DNA from: Chryseobacterium sp. KACC 21268
GTDB lineage: Bacteria; Bacteroidota; Bacteroidia; Flavobacteriales; Weeksellaceae
Length of the DNA stretch: 64,000 nt
Assembly (NCBI GenBank): GCA_028736075.1
Contig: CP117875.1
Coordinates: 3,038,001 to 3,102,000, forward strand
Direction of reading: 5' to 3'
Shown: piece after piece, positions 18,592 through 28,282 of the stretch
How positions within the stretch are numbered: the stretch's first letter is position 1
Layout: each line of letters begins with the position of its first letter
Program-made: the position numbers and the translations under genes
Notes under the pieces: model-generated
What the model was told of the DNA's origin: nothing
Seen by the model: only the letters and a program-made list of their open reading frames with translations
The model's database searches: none

Positions 18592-18877
18592 AATTCGCAG
18601 AATAAATTTTAAAAAAAGGTTTATATCGATTTGAGCTAGCAAAAATACTCACAAAATGTCAAAAAAAATTATTTAGATAATAAACCTGCATAAACATATA
18701 AGCTGACTATGGAAACAATAATATACTAAGGTGGAGTCATATAATTAATATGTGTAAAAGCTTTTATTAACTTTAACCTGATTAACCCCACTAGTTAAAA
18801 AGGTTTTGTCTGATGATTAATCGGTAAGGACAATGAGAAAGAACATTGATGAAAGTTTAAACCAAGTATAAAAGAGA

Positions 18878-19171
18878 CTACAAAAATTTGTCAGGCATTG
18901 GTATCTTACTTTTCTTCATAAACTCAACTAGTTCCTTATATTTGGTCTCATAATGGCCGCCACCGCATTGGCCATTGATACTGCATACATCCGATGGTTT
19001 AATTCTCAATATCGTAGAAATTTTATTCAAAATATCAAGGTTGATTTTGACCTTTGAATTCTCTATATCCGAATATGCTTTCTGGGAGATTCCCATTTCA
19101 AAAGCCATATATTCCTGGGTAAAATCTTTTTCCCTTCTAATTTTCCTGATGCTTTTGCCACATGAGTTCAT
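18878..19171 (-). CDS. XRE-family helix-turn-helix regulator
   Basis: 97 residues from an ATG. Residues ~6-62 form a Cro/C1-type HTH: SIRKIRREKDFTQEYMAFEM, GISQKAYSDIENSKVKI, then LDILNKISTILRI. The C-terminal 35 residues (GQCGGGHYETKYKELVEF...) are unique. It is divergent from, and 183 bp away from, the cbb3 oxidase genes; control of that operon is possible but only inferred from position. Confidence 0.85.
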   Translation of the reverse strand: MNSCGKSIRKIRREKDFTQEYMAFEMGISQKAYSDIENSKVKINLDILNKISTILRIKPSDVCSINGQCGGGHYETKYKELVEFMKKSKIPMPDKFL

Positions 19172-19240
19172 TATCTGCGTTTTAGTAGTTTTCAGTATAC
19201 TTTAGAACTTTATCTAATAGTATCAGACAAAGTTACCAAA

Positions 19241-19248
19241 TACCTTTG
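19241..19248 (+). promoter_or_regulatory. candidate -7 element for the cbb3 oxidase operon
   Basis: TACCTTTG matches the TAnnTTTG consensus of Bacteroidetes sigma factors and lies 107 nt upstream of the CcoNO start. No clear TTG is seen ~20 nt upstream and no FNR-type TTGAT-N4-ATCAA site is visible. Confidence 0.3.
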
Positions 19249-19354
19249 TAAAAACATAGAAACCGACTACGATATTTAATACACTTTGGAAACCTTTAAT
19301 CTGGTATATTCCATTGAGACAATATCATTTTTCAAGTTTTAAGAAAAAGGAATT

Positions 19355-21634
19355 ATGGAGACACAAAAATTTAATTACGACAATCAAATTGTCAGGGCAT
19401 TTCTCTATGCGACTGTTACATTTGGGATCATTGGTTTTATCTTGGGGCTTACCGCTGCTCTGATGCTGTTCTATCCGGAATTACCAGAATTTTTATTCGG
19501 GACAGATGACACGACCATTCAAAGTTTAAAAAGCGGCAATATACAAGGATTAATCAACTCGCAGGGAGCTATGGGCTTTGGCAGGATAAGAATGCTTCAC
19601 ACCAGTGCTGTGATTTTTGCATTTGTCTGCAATTCTTTTTTCTGTGGTGTGTACTACAGCATGCAGAGGCTGCTGAAAACCAGAATGTACAGCGACACGC
19701 TTTCCTGGATACATTTCTGGAGCTGGCAATTAATGATCATCGCTGTGGTGATAACATTTCTTATGGGTATCAATACTTCAAAAGAATATGCGGAACACGA
19801 ATGGCCGATCGACATTCTGATTACTGTTTCTTGGGTTATCTTCGGGATCAATATGTTCGGAACGATTATGAAACGGCGTGTAAGACATCTGTATGTCGCC
19901 ATTTGGTTCTACATTGCGACCTGGATCGCGGTGGCAATGCTTCATATTTTCAATAATCTGGAAGTTCCGCTTTCCTTCACCGGCTGGAAATCATATTCTG
20001 CTTACTCAGGTGTCAAAGATGCGCTGGTACAATGGTGGTACGGTCATAATGCGGTTGCATTTGTTCTTACAACACCGGTTTTAGGGCTAATGTATTATTT
20101 CCTTCCAAAAGCTGCGAATCGTCCCGTGTTTTCATATAAACTGTCCATCATCCATTTCTGGTCCTTGATCTTTGTTTATCTTTGGGCAGGGCCTCACCAT
20201 CTGCAATATACCGCGTTGCCAGCTTGGGCGCAGGCCGTGGGAACCGGATTCTCGATTATGCTGATCGCGCCGTCCTGGGGTGGAATGCTCAACGGCCTGC
20301 TGACCTTGAGAGGTGCATGGGACAAAGTGCGGGAAGATCCTATCCTCAAATTTTTTGTTGTAGCAGTTACATGCTACGGTATGGCAACTTTTGAAGGTCC
20401 TTTGCTCGCCACAAAATCCCTGAACAAGATCGGACATTACACCGATTGGGTGATCGGCCACGTTCACCTGGGAGCACTTGGATGGAATGGTTTGATGGCA
20501 TTTGGAGTTATTTACTACTTAGTTCCTGTAATGTGGAGAACAAAAATATGGTCCATCAAACTTGCAAACTGGCACTTCTGGCTGGGAACTATGGGAATTA
20601 TCTTTTATGCCGTACCGATGTACATTGCAGGCTTTACCCAAGGACTGATGTGGAAGCAGTTCAACGCGGATGGAACATTGGTCTACAAAAACTGGCTGGA
20701 TACGGTTACTGCCATTCTACCCTACTTCAAAATGCGGTTCTTAGGTGGATTATTCTATCTTAGTGGTGCCATAATTATGGTAGTCAACATTTATAAAACG
20801 ATCAAGGCCGGTTCTTTTCAAAAAGATGTTCCTGCCGAGGCTGTGGCTTTAGCCAACGTCGGAAACTCCAGAAGACAGGGAGAAGGATGGCATATTTGGC
20901 TGGAAAGAACACCACACCTTTTATCTGCCCTTGCATTTGTTGCAATAGCAATCGGCGGATTTGTAGAGATTGTTCCTACACTGACCATAAAAAGCAATGT
21001 AACTCAGCTGGCATCTGTGAAACCCTATTCGCCCTTAGAGTTGGAAGGCAGAGACCTTTACATAAGAGAGGGATGTAATTCCTGCCATTCACAGATGATC
21101 CGCCCTTTCCGGGATGAAGTAATGAGGTTTGACAGTAAGAACGGGCAATACTCCAAAGCTGGAGAATTTATTTATGACCGGCCTTTCCTTTGGGGTTCAA
21201 AAAGAACCGGGCCCGATCTTCAGCGGGAAGGCCAAAAGAATCCCGATTCCTGGCATTTCAAACATATGTACAACCCAAGGATCACTTCCGCAGGATCCAT
21301 AATGCCCCGTTTTCCGTGGTTGATAGCGAACACATTGAATCGCAGTCAAATGGTTGAAAAGGTCAAATTGATGAAAAATACTTTTGATATGCCTTACACA
21401 AAATCAGAAATTGATTCTGCTGATCAGTGGGCAAACAATCAATCAAAAGCCATTGTTAAAAGGATTTATTCTGAAGCCGCAGACCTGAAAGATCAGATGG
21501 AAAAAGAAAAAATCTCAAAAGGAAACGCTTTTGTTCCACTTGAGAAACGGGAGATCATTGCTTTGATTGCCTATCTGCAAAGACTTGGTACAGATATCAG
21601 AACGACAGAAATTAAAACTGCTTCCATCAAATAA
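19355..21634 (+). CDS. ccoNO: cbb3-type cytochrome c oxidase, fused CcoN-CcoO
   Basis: 759 residues. Residues ~1-480 are CcoN, the heme-copper oxidase subunit with about 12 membrane helices; the histidines in WWYGHNAVAFVLTTP, WAGPHHLQYTALP and GHVHLGALGWNG are the expected heme b and Cu(B) ligands. Residues ~510-759 are CcoO: a membrane helix (HLLSALAFVAIAIGGFVEIV), then one heme c site C574-NS-C577-H578, with PGSIMPRFPW-type Met ligand (AGSIMPRFPW). The fusion is common in Bacteroidetes. The enzyme reduces O2 to water at low oxygen and pumps protons in the inner membrane. It is followed after 25 bp by CcoP. Confidence 0.95.
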   Translation: METQKFNYDNQIVRAFLYATVTFGIIGFILGLTAALMLFYPELPEFLFGTDDTTIQSLKSGNIQGLINSQGAMGFGRIRMLHTSAVIFAFVCNSFFCGVYYSMQRLLKTRMYSDTLSWIHFWSWQLMIIAVVITFLMGINTSKEYAEHEWPIDILITVSWVIFGINMFGTIMKRRVRHLYVAIWFYIATWIAVAMLHIFNNLEVPLSFTGWKSYSAYSGVKDALVQWWYGHNAVAFVLTTPVLGLMYYFLPKAANRPVFSYKLSIIHFWSLIFVYLWAGPHHLQYTALPAWAQAVGTGFSIMLIAPSWGGMLNGLLTLRGAWDKVREDPILKFFVVAVTCYGMATFEGPLLATKSLNKIGHYTDWVIGHVHLGALGWNGLMAFGVIYYLVPVMWRTKIWSIKLANWHFWLGTMGIIFYAVPMYIAGFTQGLMWKQFNADGTLVYKNWLDTVTAILPYFKMRFLGGLFYLSGAIIMVVNIYKTIKAGSFQKDVPAEAVALANVGNSRRQGEGWHIWLERTPHLLSALAFVAIAIGGFVEIVPTLTIKSNVTQLASVKPYSPLELEGRDLYIREGCNSCHSQMIRPFRDEVMRFDSKNGQYSKAGEFIYDRPFLWGSKRTGPDLQREGQKNPDSWHFKHMYNPRITSAGSIMPRFPWLIANTLNRSQMVEKVKLMKNTFDMPYTKSEIDSADQWANNQSKAIVKRIYSEAADLKDQMEKEKISKGNAFVPLEKREIIALIAYLQRLGTDIRTTEIKTASIK

Positions 21635-21659
21635 TTAACCTTGAAATCTCAACAGAAAA

Positions 21660-22535
21660 ATGAAAACGAGAACACCGATTTCAATTTACATTACCCTTAC
21701 TGTGGTATTAATGTTTGCCAGCTTCCAGATGTTCGCTGCTGAAGGCTACTTAAAAACCCCATTTTTCTAGGGACTGCTTGTAGTCGTCTCCCTTCTTCTG
21801 CTCATCATGAATTCCATCGGAGACTTAGTGGAAAACGCCAAATTCAAACTTTTGTCTGCCGAGGAGAAACAGTCTTATTTGAATGACAAAGCCATTCCCT
21901 ATTTCCAGAAATTGTGGAATTCCGCTTTCAGAAAACAGTCACCTACCGAGGAAAAGCAACTGCTGATAGACCATGGTTTCGATGGCATCACGGAACTGGA
22001 CAATGCTTTGCCGAAATGGTGGCTCGGATTGTTTTATTTCACGATCGGTTCCTGCGCATTGTATCTGATTGCCTTCGCTTTTACAGATTATGCGCATCCT
22101 GAAGCGGAATATCAGAACGAAAGCAGAATGCAATTAGCATCAATTAAGGATTATGAAAAGACCGCACCACCAATAGATCTGGAAACAGCTACCTACAATT
22201 CTGAAAACATTGCAGAGGGTGAGCAGATCTTTAAAACCAACTGTATCTCATGCCATTCTGAATCTGGAAAGGGCGGAATCGGTCCGAATCTGACAGATAA
22301 GCAGTGGATCAACATCAAACAAAAAACACTTTTTAAAAACGTTTTCTGGATGTTGGAAAACGGATCTCCAAACAATCCCGCTATGCGCCCGTTTATTAAG
22401 GAAGGTACAATTTCCGGCAGAGAAGCAGAGAAAGTAGCAGCCTACATTTATCATATCAATCAGGAAAAAGCTACCATCACAGAGGCGCAAGGTGGTGCTG
22501 CACCTCAGGGTGAGACAGCAAATTGGCAACAGTAA
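21660..22535 (+). pseudogene. ccoP: cbb3 oxidase subunit CcoP interrupted by an in-frame TAG
   Basis: The natural frame starts at ATG 21660 (MKTRTPISIYITLTVVLMFA) and reaches TAG at 21768-21770 after YLKTPFF; relatives have Trp there (FFWG), so a single TGG to TAG change fits. The frame then continues unbroken to 22535, and translation could restart at ATG 21807 (MNSIGDLVENAKF). That shorter 242-residue product would keep the anchor helix (WWLGLFYFTIGSCALYLIAF) and one heme c site C195-IS-C198-H199 with a Met ligand in NNPAMRPF, losing only the first one or two N-terminal helices. It may therefore still work. Cytochrome c donates electrons through this subunit. CcoQ, CcoS, CcoG and CcoH are not found nearby. 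Confidence 0.8.
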
Positions 22536-22572
22536 TCCATAATAATACATTGACCCATATAATTCTAATAGA

Positions 22573-24357
22573 ATGAACAATAGATCTATACACAATTTTC
22601 ATATCCCCGTAATGGGCATCGCTTTTACGATAGATACTCCTATCCGTGTGGCGCAGTTTGGAATTTCCTCGGTCATATCAATCATAGATGACGAGATCAC
22701 TGAAAAGATGCGGAAATTCTACAGCCAGAAATTCAGTTTGAGCTTTACAGAAATCTCAATTAAAGCTGAGGACCATCGCGCAAAAAGAATCACGGCATAT
22801 CTGAATATGGTAGACGATATCGTCTCTGAAAAATTTAAAGCATTCAAGGAAGAACTTGTTAGTCAGAAGCAGTCTTTGATCGATTTTACAGACATGCTTC
22901 CAAATACTTCAAAACTGAGATCCGAACTGAAGAATTTTCTTTCTGCCAGACAAAATACAGAATTAAGTTTGCCAGATTATCTTGACCGCCACCTATCGCC
23001 GGGGAACATTGATGTCAATATAATGACCAAGATTGATAAAGATAATTATAGGAATAAGGAAAAATTACCTATCATTTACAACGATGCCCACGCATCCCTG
23101 CGCGGATTTGCACAAAGTAAACTTTCCTCCTCCGTCGTACTTTCTGCAGGTATGAATCCCAGATTATACAGCTACATTGAGCAGTTTGAAGATTTCTATC
23201 CTGATTCCGAAAATCAACTTAAGAAGAAGATTATTCTAAAGGTCAGCGACTTTCGTTCTGCGATGATCCAAGGTCAGTTTTTGGCTAAAAAAGGGCTTTG
23301 GGTTTCGGAATACAGAATCGAGTCCGGTTTGAATTGCGGAGGACATGCTTTCGCCACAGAAGGACATCTGTTGGGACCTATCTTAGAAGAATTCAAAAGA
23401 AGAAAAAATGAATTGACAGACAGTGCCCATGATCTTATGATTGCTGCTTTAAAAAAGAGGTTGAGAACTGTTCCATTAAAACCATATGAAATCAAGATCA
23501 CAGTTCAGGGCGGCGTCGGAACATCTGAGGAACATCAGTTTCTTATAAGTCGTTATGGTATAGATAGTGTTGGATGGGGATCACCTTTCCTGCTGGTTCC
23601 CGAAGCAACATCCTTAGATCCAGAAACAAGGCAATTGCTCGCAGGATCTGAAGAATCAGATTTTTATTTGAGCAACCTATCACCATTGGGTACGCTATTC
23701 AATACGATCAAAGGAACTTCCAATGAAAGAATTAGGAGATCAAAGCCAGACGACAAGCACTCCGGGAGCTCCTGTCCTAAAAAGTTTTTGGCATTGAACA
23801 AAGAATTTTCTTCTGATGGCCTATGTACAGCATCTGCAAAATACCAGACTTTGAAGTTCGAAAAATTAACCAAGGATAAAATGGCATTGGGTTCTTCCCA
23901 ATCAAGGACAAAAGAAAATGTGATCAGCGAAAAAGCTTGTTTGTGCGTGGGATTGGCAAATTCAGCTTATATTGAAAACAAAATAGAGGTCAAAGGAGTG
24001 GATCAGGGTGTCATTATTTGTCCAGGACCAAATCTTGCGTATTTCGACAAGGAGATATCGTTATCAAAAATGGTGAAACATATTTATGGATATATAAATG
24101 TGCTCTCAAATAGCTACCGACCAAATATGTTCATCAATGAACTTAAAATGTACGTAGAGTTTCTTAAAACGGGTATGTTAGAATCCCATAAAGATACGAC
24201 GGTCGCCAACCAGAAAAAATGGGAAGTATTCCGACAAAATCTCGTGAACGGGATAGCCTACTACGAGGATCTTTTTATGGAGCCATCATTTCCTCAACTA
24301 AATATTTTAAAAAATAGTCATAACCTTCAACGATCTAAGTCGTCATTGATATTATAA
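22573..24357 (+). CDS. uncharacterised ~600-residue protein downstream of cbb3 oxidase
   Basis: 594 residues, no signal peptide, no membrane helix. It starts 37 bp after ccoP on the same strand, so an operon is likely. The N-terminus (HIPVMGIAFTIDTPIRVAQF, GISSVISIIDD) and the middle (ESGLNCGGHAFATEGHLLGP ... VQGGVGTSEEHQFLISRYGI ... VGWGSPFLL) resemble the phosphate/FMN-binding loops of 2-nitropropane dioxygenase/FabK-type TIM barrels: GGHA near the middle, GGVGT then GxG-F. This is a motif-level resemblance only. Several Cys occur late (KACLCVGLANSAY, GVIICPGPN, SGSSCPKKF, DGLCTAS), which could bind a metal or cluster. I do not assign a reaction. Confidence 0.8.
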   Translation: MNNRSIHNFHIPVMGIAFTIDTPIRVAQFGISSVISIIDDEITEKMRKFYSQKFSLSFTEISIKAEDHRAKRITAYLNMVDDIVSEKFKAFKEELVSQKQSLIDFTDMLPNTSKLRSELKNFLSARQNTELSLPDYLDRHLSPGNIDVNIMTKIDKDNYRNKEKLPIIYNDAHASLRGFAQSKLSSSVVLSAGMNPRLYSYIEQFEDFYPDSENQLKKKIILKVSDFRSAMIQGQFLAKKGLWVSEYRIESGLNCGGHAFATEGHLLGPILEEFKRRKNELTDSAHDLMIAALKKRLRTVPLKPYEIKITVQGGVGTSEEHQFLISRYGIDSVGWGSPFLLVPEATSLDPETRQLLAGSEESDFYLSNLSPLGTLFNTIKGTSNERIRRSKPDDKHSGSSCPKKFLALNKEFSSDGLCTASAKYQTLKFEKLTKDKMALGSSQSRTKENVISEKACLCVGLANSAYIENKIEVKGVDQGVIICPGPNLAYFDKEISLSKMVKHIYGYINVLSNSYRPNMFINELKMYVEFLKTGMLESHKDTTVANQKKWEVFRQNLVNGIAYYEDLFMEPSFPQLNILKNSHNLQRSKSSLIL

Positions 24358-24981
24358 TTTTCTTTAAAGAAAAGATTGATGGAAGTTTTTTGAATCTTTA
24401 CTAATAATTCTGTAGTAACTAAAATAAAAGGTTTGCAAGATCCTATATTTGTAAAAGAAGATGCATTGAGATCTTTTAGAAAAAATATGAAGGAAATGAG
24501 GTTGATTAGGTCATCGACCACGTTAGAAAAAAGAGCAAAATATTAACTCATTGATCAATACTAATCTGATCTTAACGATCGCATACCAATATTGTAGCTA
24601 ATAATCATCAGAAACAGGATCTGTAAATCCTCACACTTACTATTCATCTATTCTTGAATAGTTGGAATGCTTATAACTACAAATTCTACTATCACTAAAC
24701 ATCCGTTTCCACTACGTAGAGAGCACATAATATCAGCTTTAGCAAGCATCATTAATATAGTATTACTTGACTTTTGATAAAAGAATATTCATTAAAACAT
24801 AATGCTAATCTAACACAAAGTTTTGTTTCAATGCTTTCGTCATCCACTAATAAAAAAGGTGATAAGAATTCATTCAATTTTTGAATAAAAAAGTTGCCTA
24901 ACTTGTTGTTGAGCAACGCATATGAAAAAGTAAATTTCACTAGCAAAATTACTTTTTATGTTAAATGATAAGATTAAACTT
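24358..24981. other. gene-poor stretch
   Basis: A plus-strand segment near 24379-24546 reads about 54 codons with one stop after the fourth (GLQDPIFVKEDALRSFRKNM...), perhaps a decayed small gene. The rest shows no ORF of note and no repeat that I can see. Confidence 0.35.
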
Positions 24982-25338
24982 TTACTTTATCACACTTTTT
25001 ATGCTTGAAAGTAAGCTATCCAGATCAAAAGGCTTTGGAATAAGCTCGTCCGGCTGGCATTGATCTGCCAGCGTCTGTAAATTGGCGTGCGCACTCATTA
25101 TGATCACAGGGATATCTTCACTTTTGGTATCTTTTTTTATCTGATTGCATAATTCAACACCTGACCCGTCAGGGAGGTTGACATCAAATAAATATATGTC
25201 AGGTGTGACATTTCTATCTCTTTCTCCGAACTGTTTTATGGATAAAAAAGAATACACCTCAAAATTTTCAAGATTGAGAAAAATCTCAAGAACTTCCATA
25301 ATATTATTATCGTCTTCAACTATGTAAATCTTTCGCAT
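24982..25338 (-). CDS. single-domain response regulator (receiver only)
   Basis: 118 residues from ATG 25338 (MRKIYIVEDDNNIMEVLEIF); a 5-residue longer frame is possible. The acidic pair EDD, phosphoacceptor Asp in IYLFDVNLPDGSG, the Ser/Thr switch in VIIMSAHA and Lys in IPKPFDLD are all present. There is no output domain, so it passes or buffers phosphate. It lies 71 bp downstream of the multi-PAS kinase on the same strand. A closely related receiver at 59407-59766 also follows a piece of the same kinase type. Confidence 0.9.
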   Translation of the reverse strand: MRKIYIVEDDNNIMEVLEIFLNLENFEVYSFLSIKQFGERDRNVTPDIYLFDVNLPDGSGVELCNQIKKDTKSEDIPVIIMSAHANLQTLADQCQPDELIPKPFDLDSLLSSIKSVIK

Positions 25339-25409
25339 ATATACGTTTAGCAATTATAGCACCAACTTTCAGTCAGTTCATTGTTATTTTTATGACTCAA
25401 AAAAAATCT

Positions 25410-28136
25410 TTACAATGGAAGGGTAAACCAGAATGCAGTACCAATTCCCAATTCACTGTCTACACCGATCTTTCCTCCGTGATTCTTTATAATATCGGAA
25501 CTTATGTAAAGCCCAAGCCCAAGTCCAGTGAACTTCTGTCCCTGATAGTTTGTGCGATAGTAGCGGTCGAACAGATGAGTAAGCTTGTCCTTGGGAATTC
25601 CAGGGCCTGAATCGTGGACGCTGATCATCATTTCATTACCATCTGTCTTCTTAGCTTCTATCCTGATGTCTGAATCCGGAGCGTATTTTATGGCATTGGT
25701 GATGAAGTTGACCATCACCTGCCCGATCTGCATATTGTCAGCCTCAACGATCTGACCGGTATCACCTTCGAAGATAATTCTCTTTCCTGAAGGGTGTGTC
25801 AGGCTTGAACAGCAGTCGTCAAAAAGTTCAGCAACAGAAAATGTGCTTTTCTCGATCTTCAGCTGCCCCTGTTCCAGTCTGCTGGTATCCAAGAGGTCGT
25901 TGATCAGACGGGTAAGTTTGTCGAGGGTGCCGACAGATTGGTCCAGCAGTCTGTTCCTGGTCTCGTTCGTCAACCTGTCGCTTGACCTTTGGAGGAGTTG
26001 CAATGTTGCCTTGAGAGATGTTACAGGCGTCTTTAATTCGTGACTTGCGATACTAATGAAGTCATCCTTGCCTTGGGAGATCATCCTTCTGGCGGTCACG
26101 TCCATAAATGTACCGATGCCCCCGGACAGATTTCCATCATCATCGAAAAGAGGTGCTGCGTTGATCGATATATACATCCTATCCCTGCCAGGTGGTTGCA
26201 CGCCTATCTCGCGGTCGAAGACTGGCTTTTGGGTTGTCATCATTATAGACATCGGGTGTTCCTCGGAAGGAAGTGGTGAGCCATCCAATCGAAGGTTCTG
26301 CCATTGAGGATCATCGTATGTCCTGTCCTTTATCCTACTCTCGCTGAGGCCAAGTATTTGCTGTGCCATAGGGTTTGCATAGACCAGGTTCCCCTCTGCA
26401 TCCGTTACGCCGACACCCTCTGCCATCGTTTCAAGGATACTGCGCAGACGCTGTTCACTGTTCCGGATGGTCTTTTCCAACTCGCTTTTTTCTATAATGG
26501 TCTCTTCTTTTTCCTGGATCGCCAAGACCTGGGATGTGACCTCCACTGCAATATCGATGACCCCTACCACTTTTCCGTCTTCAATGTAGGGAGTATAGCT
26601 GAAGTTGAAAAATCCTTTTTCCAGATTTCCGTTGCGATTGAGCGTAACCGGGTTGGAAAGATCAGAGTTGAATTTTCCCTTCTCATAGGTCTCGATGAGC
26701 AGATCAGCAGCATTTTGTCCCCTTAGTTCAGGGATCTCCTCGAACAGAGGCTTACCAATTACGCTCTCATCCTTGCCGAGAAGTTCCAGCATCGATGAAT
26801 TGATCATACTAATAATAAAATCATCGCCTTTGACCAACAACATCGCTACAGGCGACTGCGAAACGATATTGCTGAAGCTAACCTCCCTGTCGTACAATTT
26901 TCCATTGAGCCGGGTTATGGTGTCATTAAGTTCCTTTAATTCCGTGTTGCGTGATTCAAGATCTTTATTCGAGCTGGTCAGGCCTCTAATATCGCCTTTG
27001 AATCCACTATTTTCAGAATTTAATTGTGCATTGTCCTTATTAAGCTGCTCATTGAGAAGGTCTATCTTTTGATTCGCCGTCTCTAAATAATCATTGGTGG
27101 CTGAATACTCTTCGTTGAGCGCTCCCAGTTCTTCATTGGCACTTTGGATCTCCTCATTGAGTGCCGTCAGCTCCTCGGAGTATTCTTGCGCTCTTTTTTC
27201 ACTGGCCTCCAGGGCTTTTCTGGAATTGACATTCTCTGTCACATCCACAGTAGTTGCCATCACCGCATCAACATTTCCTTCATTATTTAGTAAAGCGTGG
27301 AAATTGATATCAATGTATTTGTCAATGATCTGTCCGTCAAGATATGATCTGAATGATACGGACTCAAAATTAACCGTCTTTCCAGAATCAAATACCTGAT
27401 CGAGCTGATCTGAAAATACCTGTCCCTTTAAAAGTGGGAAGACCTCCAACAGTGGTCTGCCTTGAGCGCTGTCCTCACTTTCTCCCCATATCTCCAACAT
27501 CTCGGGATTGGCGGTCTCAACGATCATATCAGCACCTCTCAGGAGTGATAATCCTATAGGGGTTGTCCTGAGCACCTCATGCATCCTGCTCTCTGTCATT
27601 TCCAGTTTTTGGAAAGTTTTTGTCAGAAGAGAATTTGTCTCGTTCAATTCTTCATTCGTTGCCCTGTACTCTTCATTTGCGGCCGCAAGCTCCTCATTGA
27701 TCTTTTGTTCAAGTGCTTCCTTTTCACGGATAAGTTCCCAGGCCTTTACCTTTTCAGTCACGTCGGTCGCAGTGTGGAGAATGCAATATATCTTACCATC
27801 TGCGTCAATGATGGGTCTGTAGATGAAATCAAAATAGGAGGTGACCATTTCCCCATCGATCTCCAAGGTTGCCTGAGTGTTTGTGGCCTCATAGACCTTT
27901 CCTGTTGTCCAAACATCCTTGAGAAGCTGTGTAAATGGCTGGCCTTTCATCTCAGGCAGTGCATCCTCAAATCTCCATCCCTTGATCGAGTCATCTTTGC
28001 CCCATATCTTGAGCATTGCATCGTTGACAAATTGGATATTCAGGTCAGGTCCGGTATAGATGGCTGTAGCATCACTGGATTGTTTAAGGATCCCGAAGAT
28101 GGCCTCAGTACCTAATGCCGAAAAGTAATTGATCAT
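25410..28136 (-). CDS. multi-PAS histidine kinase
   Basis: 908 residues, cytosolic. PAS domains at ~10-140, ~180-300, ~430-550 and ~560-680. Each ends in a PAC-like strand: LHTATDVTEK, MATTVDVTEN, IDIAVEVTSQ and IGTFMDVTAR. Two coiled-coil stretches lie between them: ~140-180 (EEYRATNEELNETNS) and ~310-425 (IQSANEELGALNEEYSATND). HisKA has SHELKTPVTS (His ~699), HATPase has VHDSGPGIPKDK and TGLGLGLYISS. There is no receiver on the protein; receivers are encoded on both sides (28283-28645 and 24982-25338), making a three-gene phosphorelay unit. Ligands of the PAS domains cannot be told. Parts of this gene are duplicated at 45863-46043 and 58505-59332. Confidence 0.92.
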   Translation of the reverse strand: MINYFSALGTEAIFGILKQSSDATAIYTGPDLNIQFVNDAMLKIWGKDDSIKGWRFEDALPEMKGQPFTQLLKDVWTTGKVYEATNTQATLEIDGEMVTSYFDFIYRPIIDADGKIYCILHTATDVTEKVKAWELIREKEALEQKINEELAAANEEYRATNEELNETNSLLTKTFQKLEMTESRMHEVLRTTPIGLSLLRGADMIVETANPEMLEIWGESEDSAQGRPLLEVFPLLKGQVFSDQLDQVFDSGKTVNFESVSFRSYLDGQIIDKYIDINFHALLNNEGNVDAVMATTVDVTENVNSRKALEASEKRAQEYSEELTALNEEIQSANEELGALNEEYSATNDYLETANQKIDLLNEQLNKDNAQLNSENSGFKGDIRGLTSSNKDLESRNTELKELNDTITRLNGKLYDREVSFSNIVSQSPVAMLLVKGDDFIISMINSSMLELLGKDESVIGKPLFEEIPELRGQNAADLLIETYEKGKFNSDLSNPVTLNRNGNLEKGFFNFSYTPYIEDGKVVGVIDIAVEVTSQVLAIQEKEETIIEKSELEKTIRNSEQRLRSILETMAEGVGVTDAEGNLVYANPMAQQILGLSESRIKDRTYDDPQWQNLRLDGSPLPSEEHPMSIMMTTQKPVFDREIGVQPPGRDRMYISINAAPLFDDDGNLSGGIGTFMDVTARRMISQGKDDFISIASHELKTPVTSLKATLQLLQRSSDRLTNETRNRLLDQSVGTLDKLTRLINDLLDTSRLEQGQLKIEKSTFSVAELFDDCCSSLTHPSGKRIIFEGDTGQIVEADNMQIGQVMVNFITNAIKYAPDSDIRIEAKKTDGNEMMISVHDSGPGIPKDKLTHLFDRYYRTNYQGQKFTGLGLGLYISSDIIKNHGGKIGVDSELGIGTAFWFTLPL

Positions 28137-28282
28137 ATTGTAAAAGCTGATTAAATGTGATCATCCGCTCATAGGAAAGAGAAATACTGACAGCCAGCTT
28201 AATATTTACTATAGCAACAGATCTAGAGTATATTGTTGTTGGAGTTTAAAAAACTAAATTATTTTAAAATAACCGGAATGAT

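Noticed and set aside
19201-19354. FNR/CRP-type operator upstream of the cbb3 oxidase
   Set aside because: No TTGAT-N4-ATCAA or close variant was found by eye; only a weak -7 element.
21768-21770. Idea that TAG is reassigned to an amino acid in this genome
   Set aside because: TAG is a normal terminal stop for the gene at 11760-12050, and broken genes here contain TAA and TGA as well as TAG.
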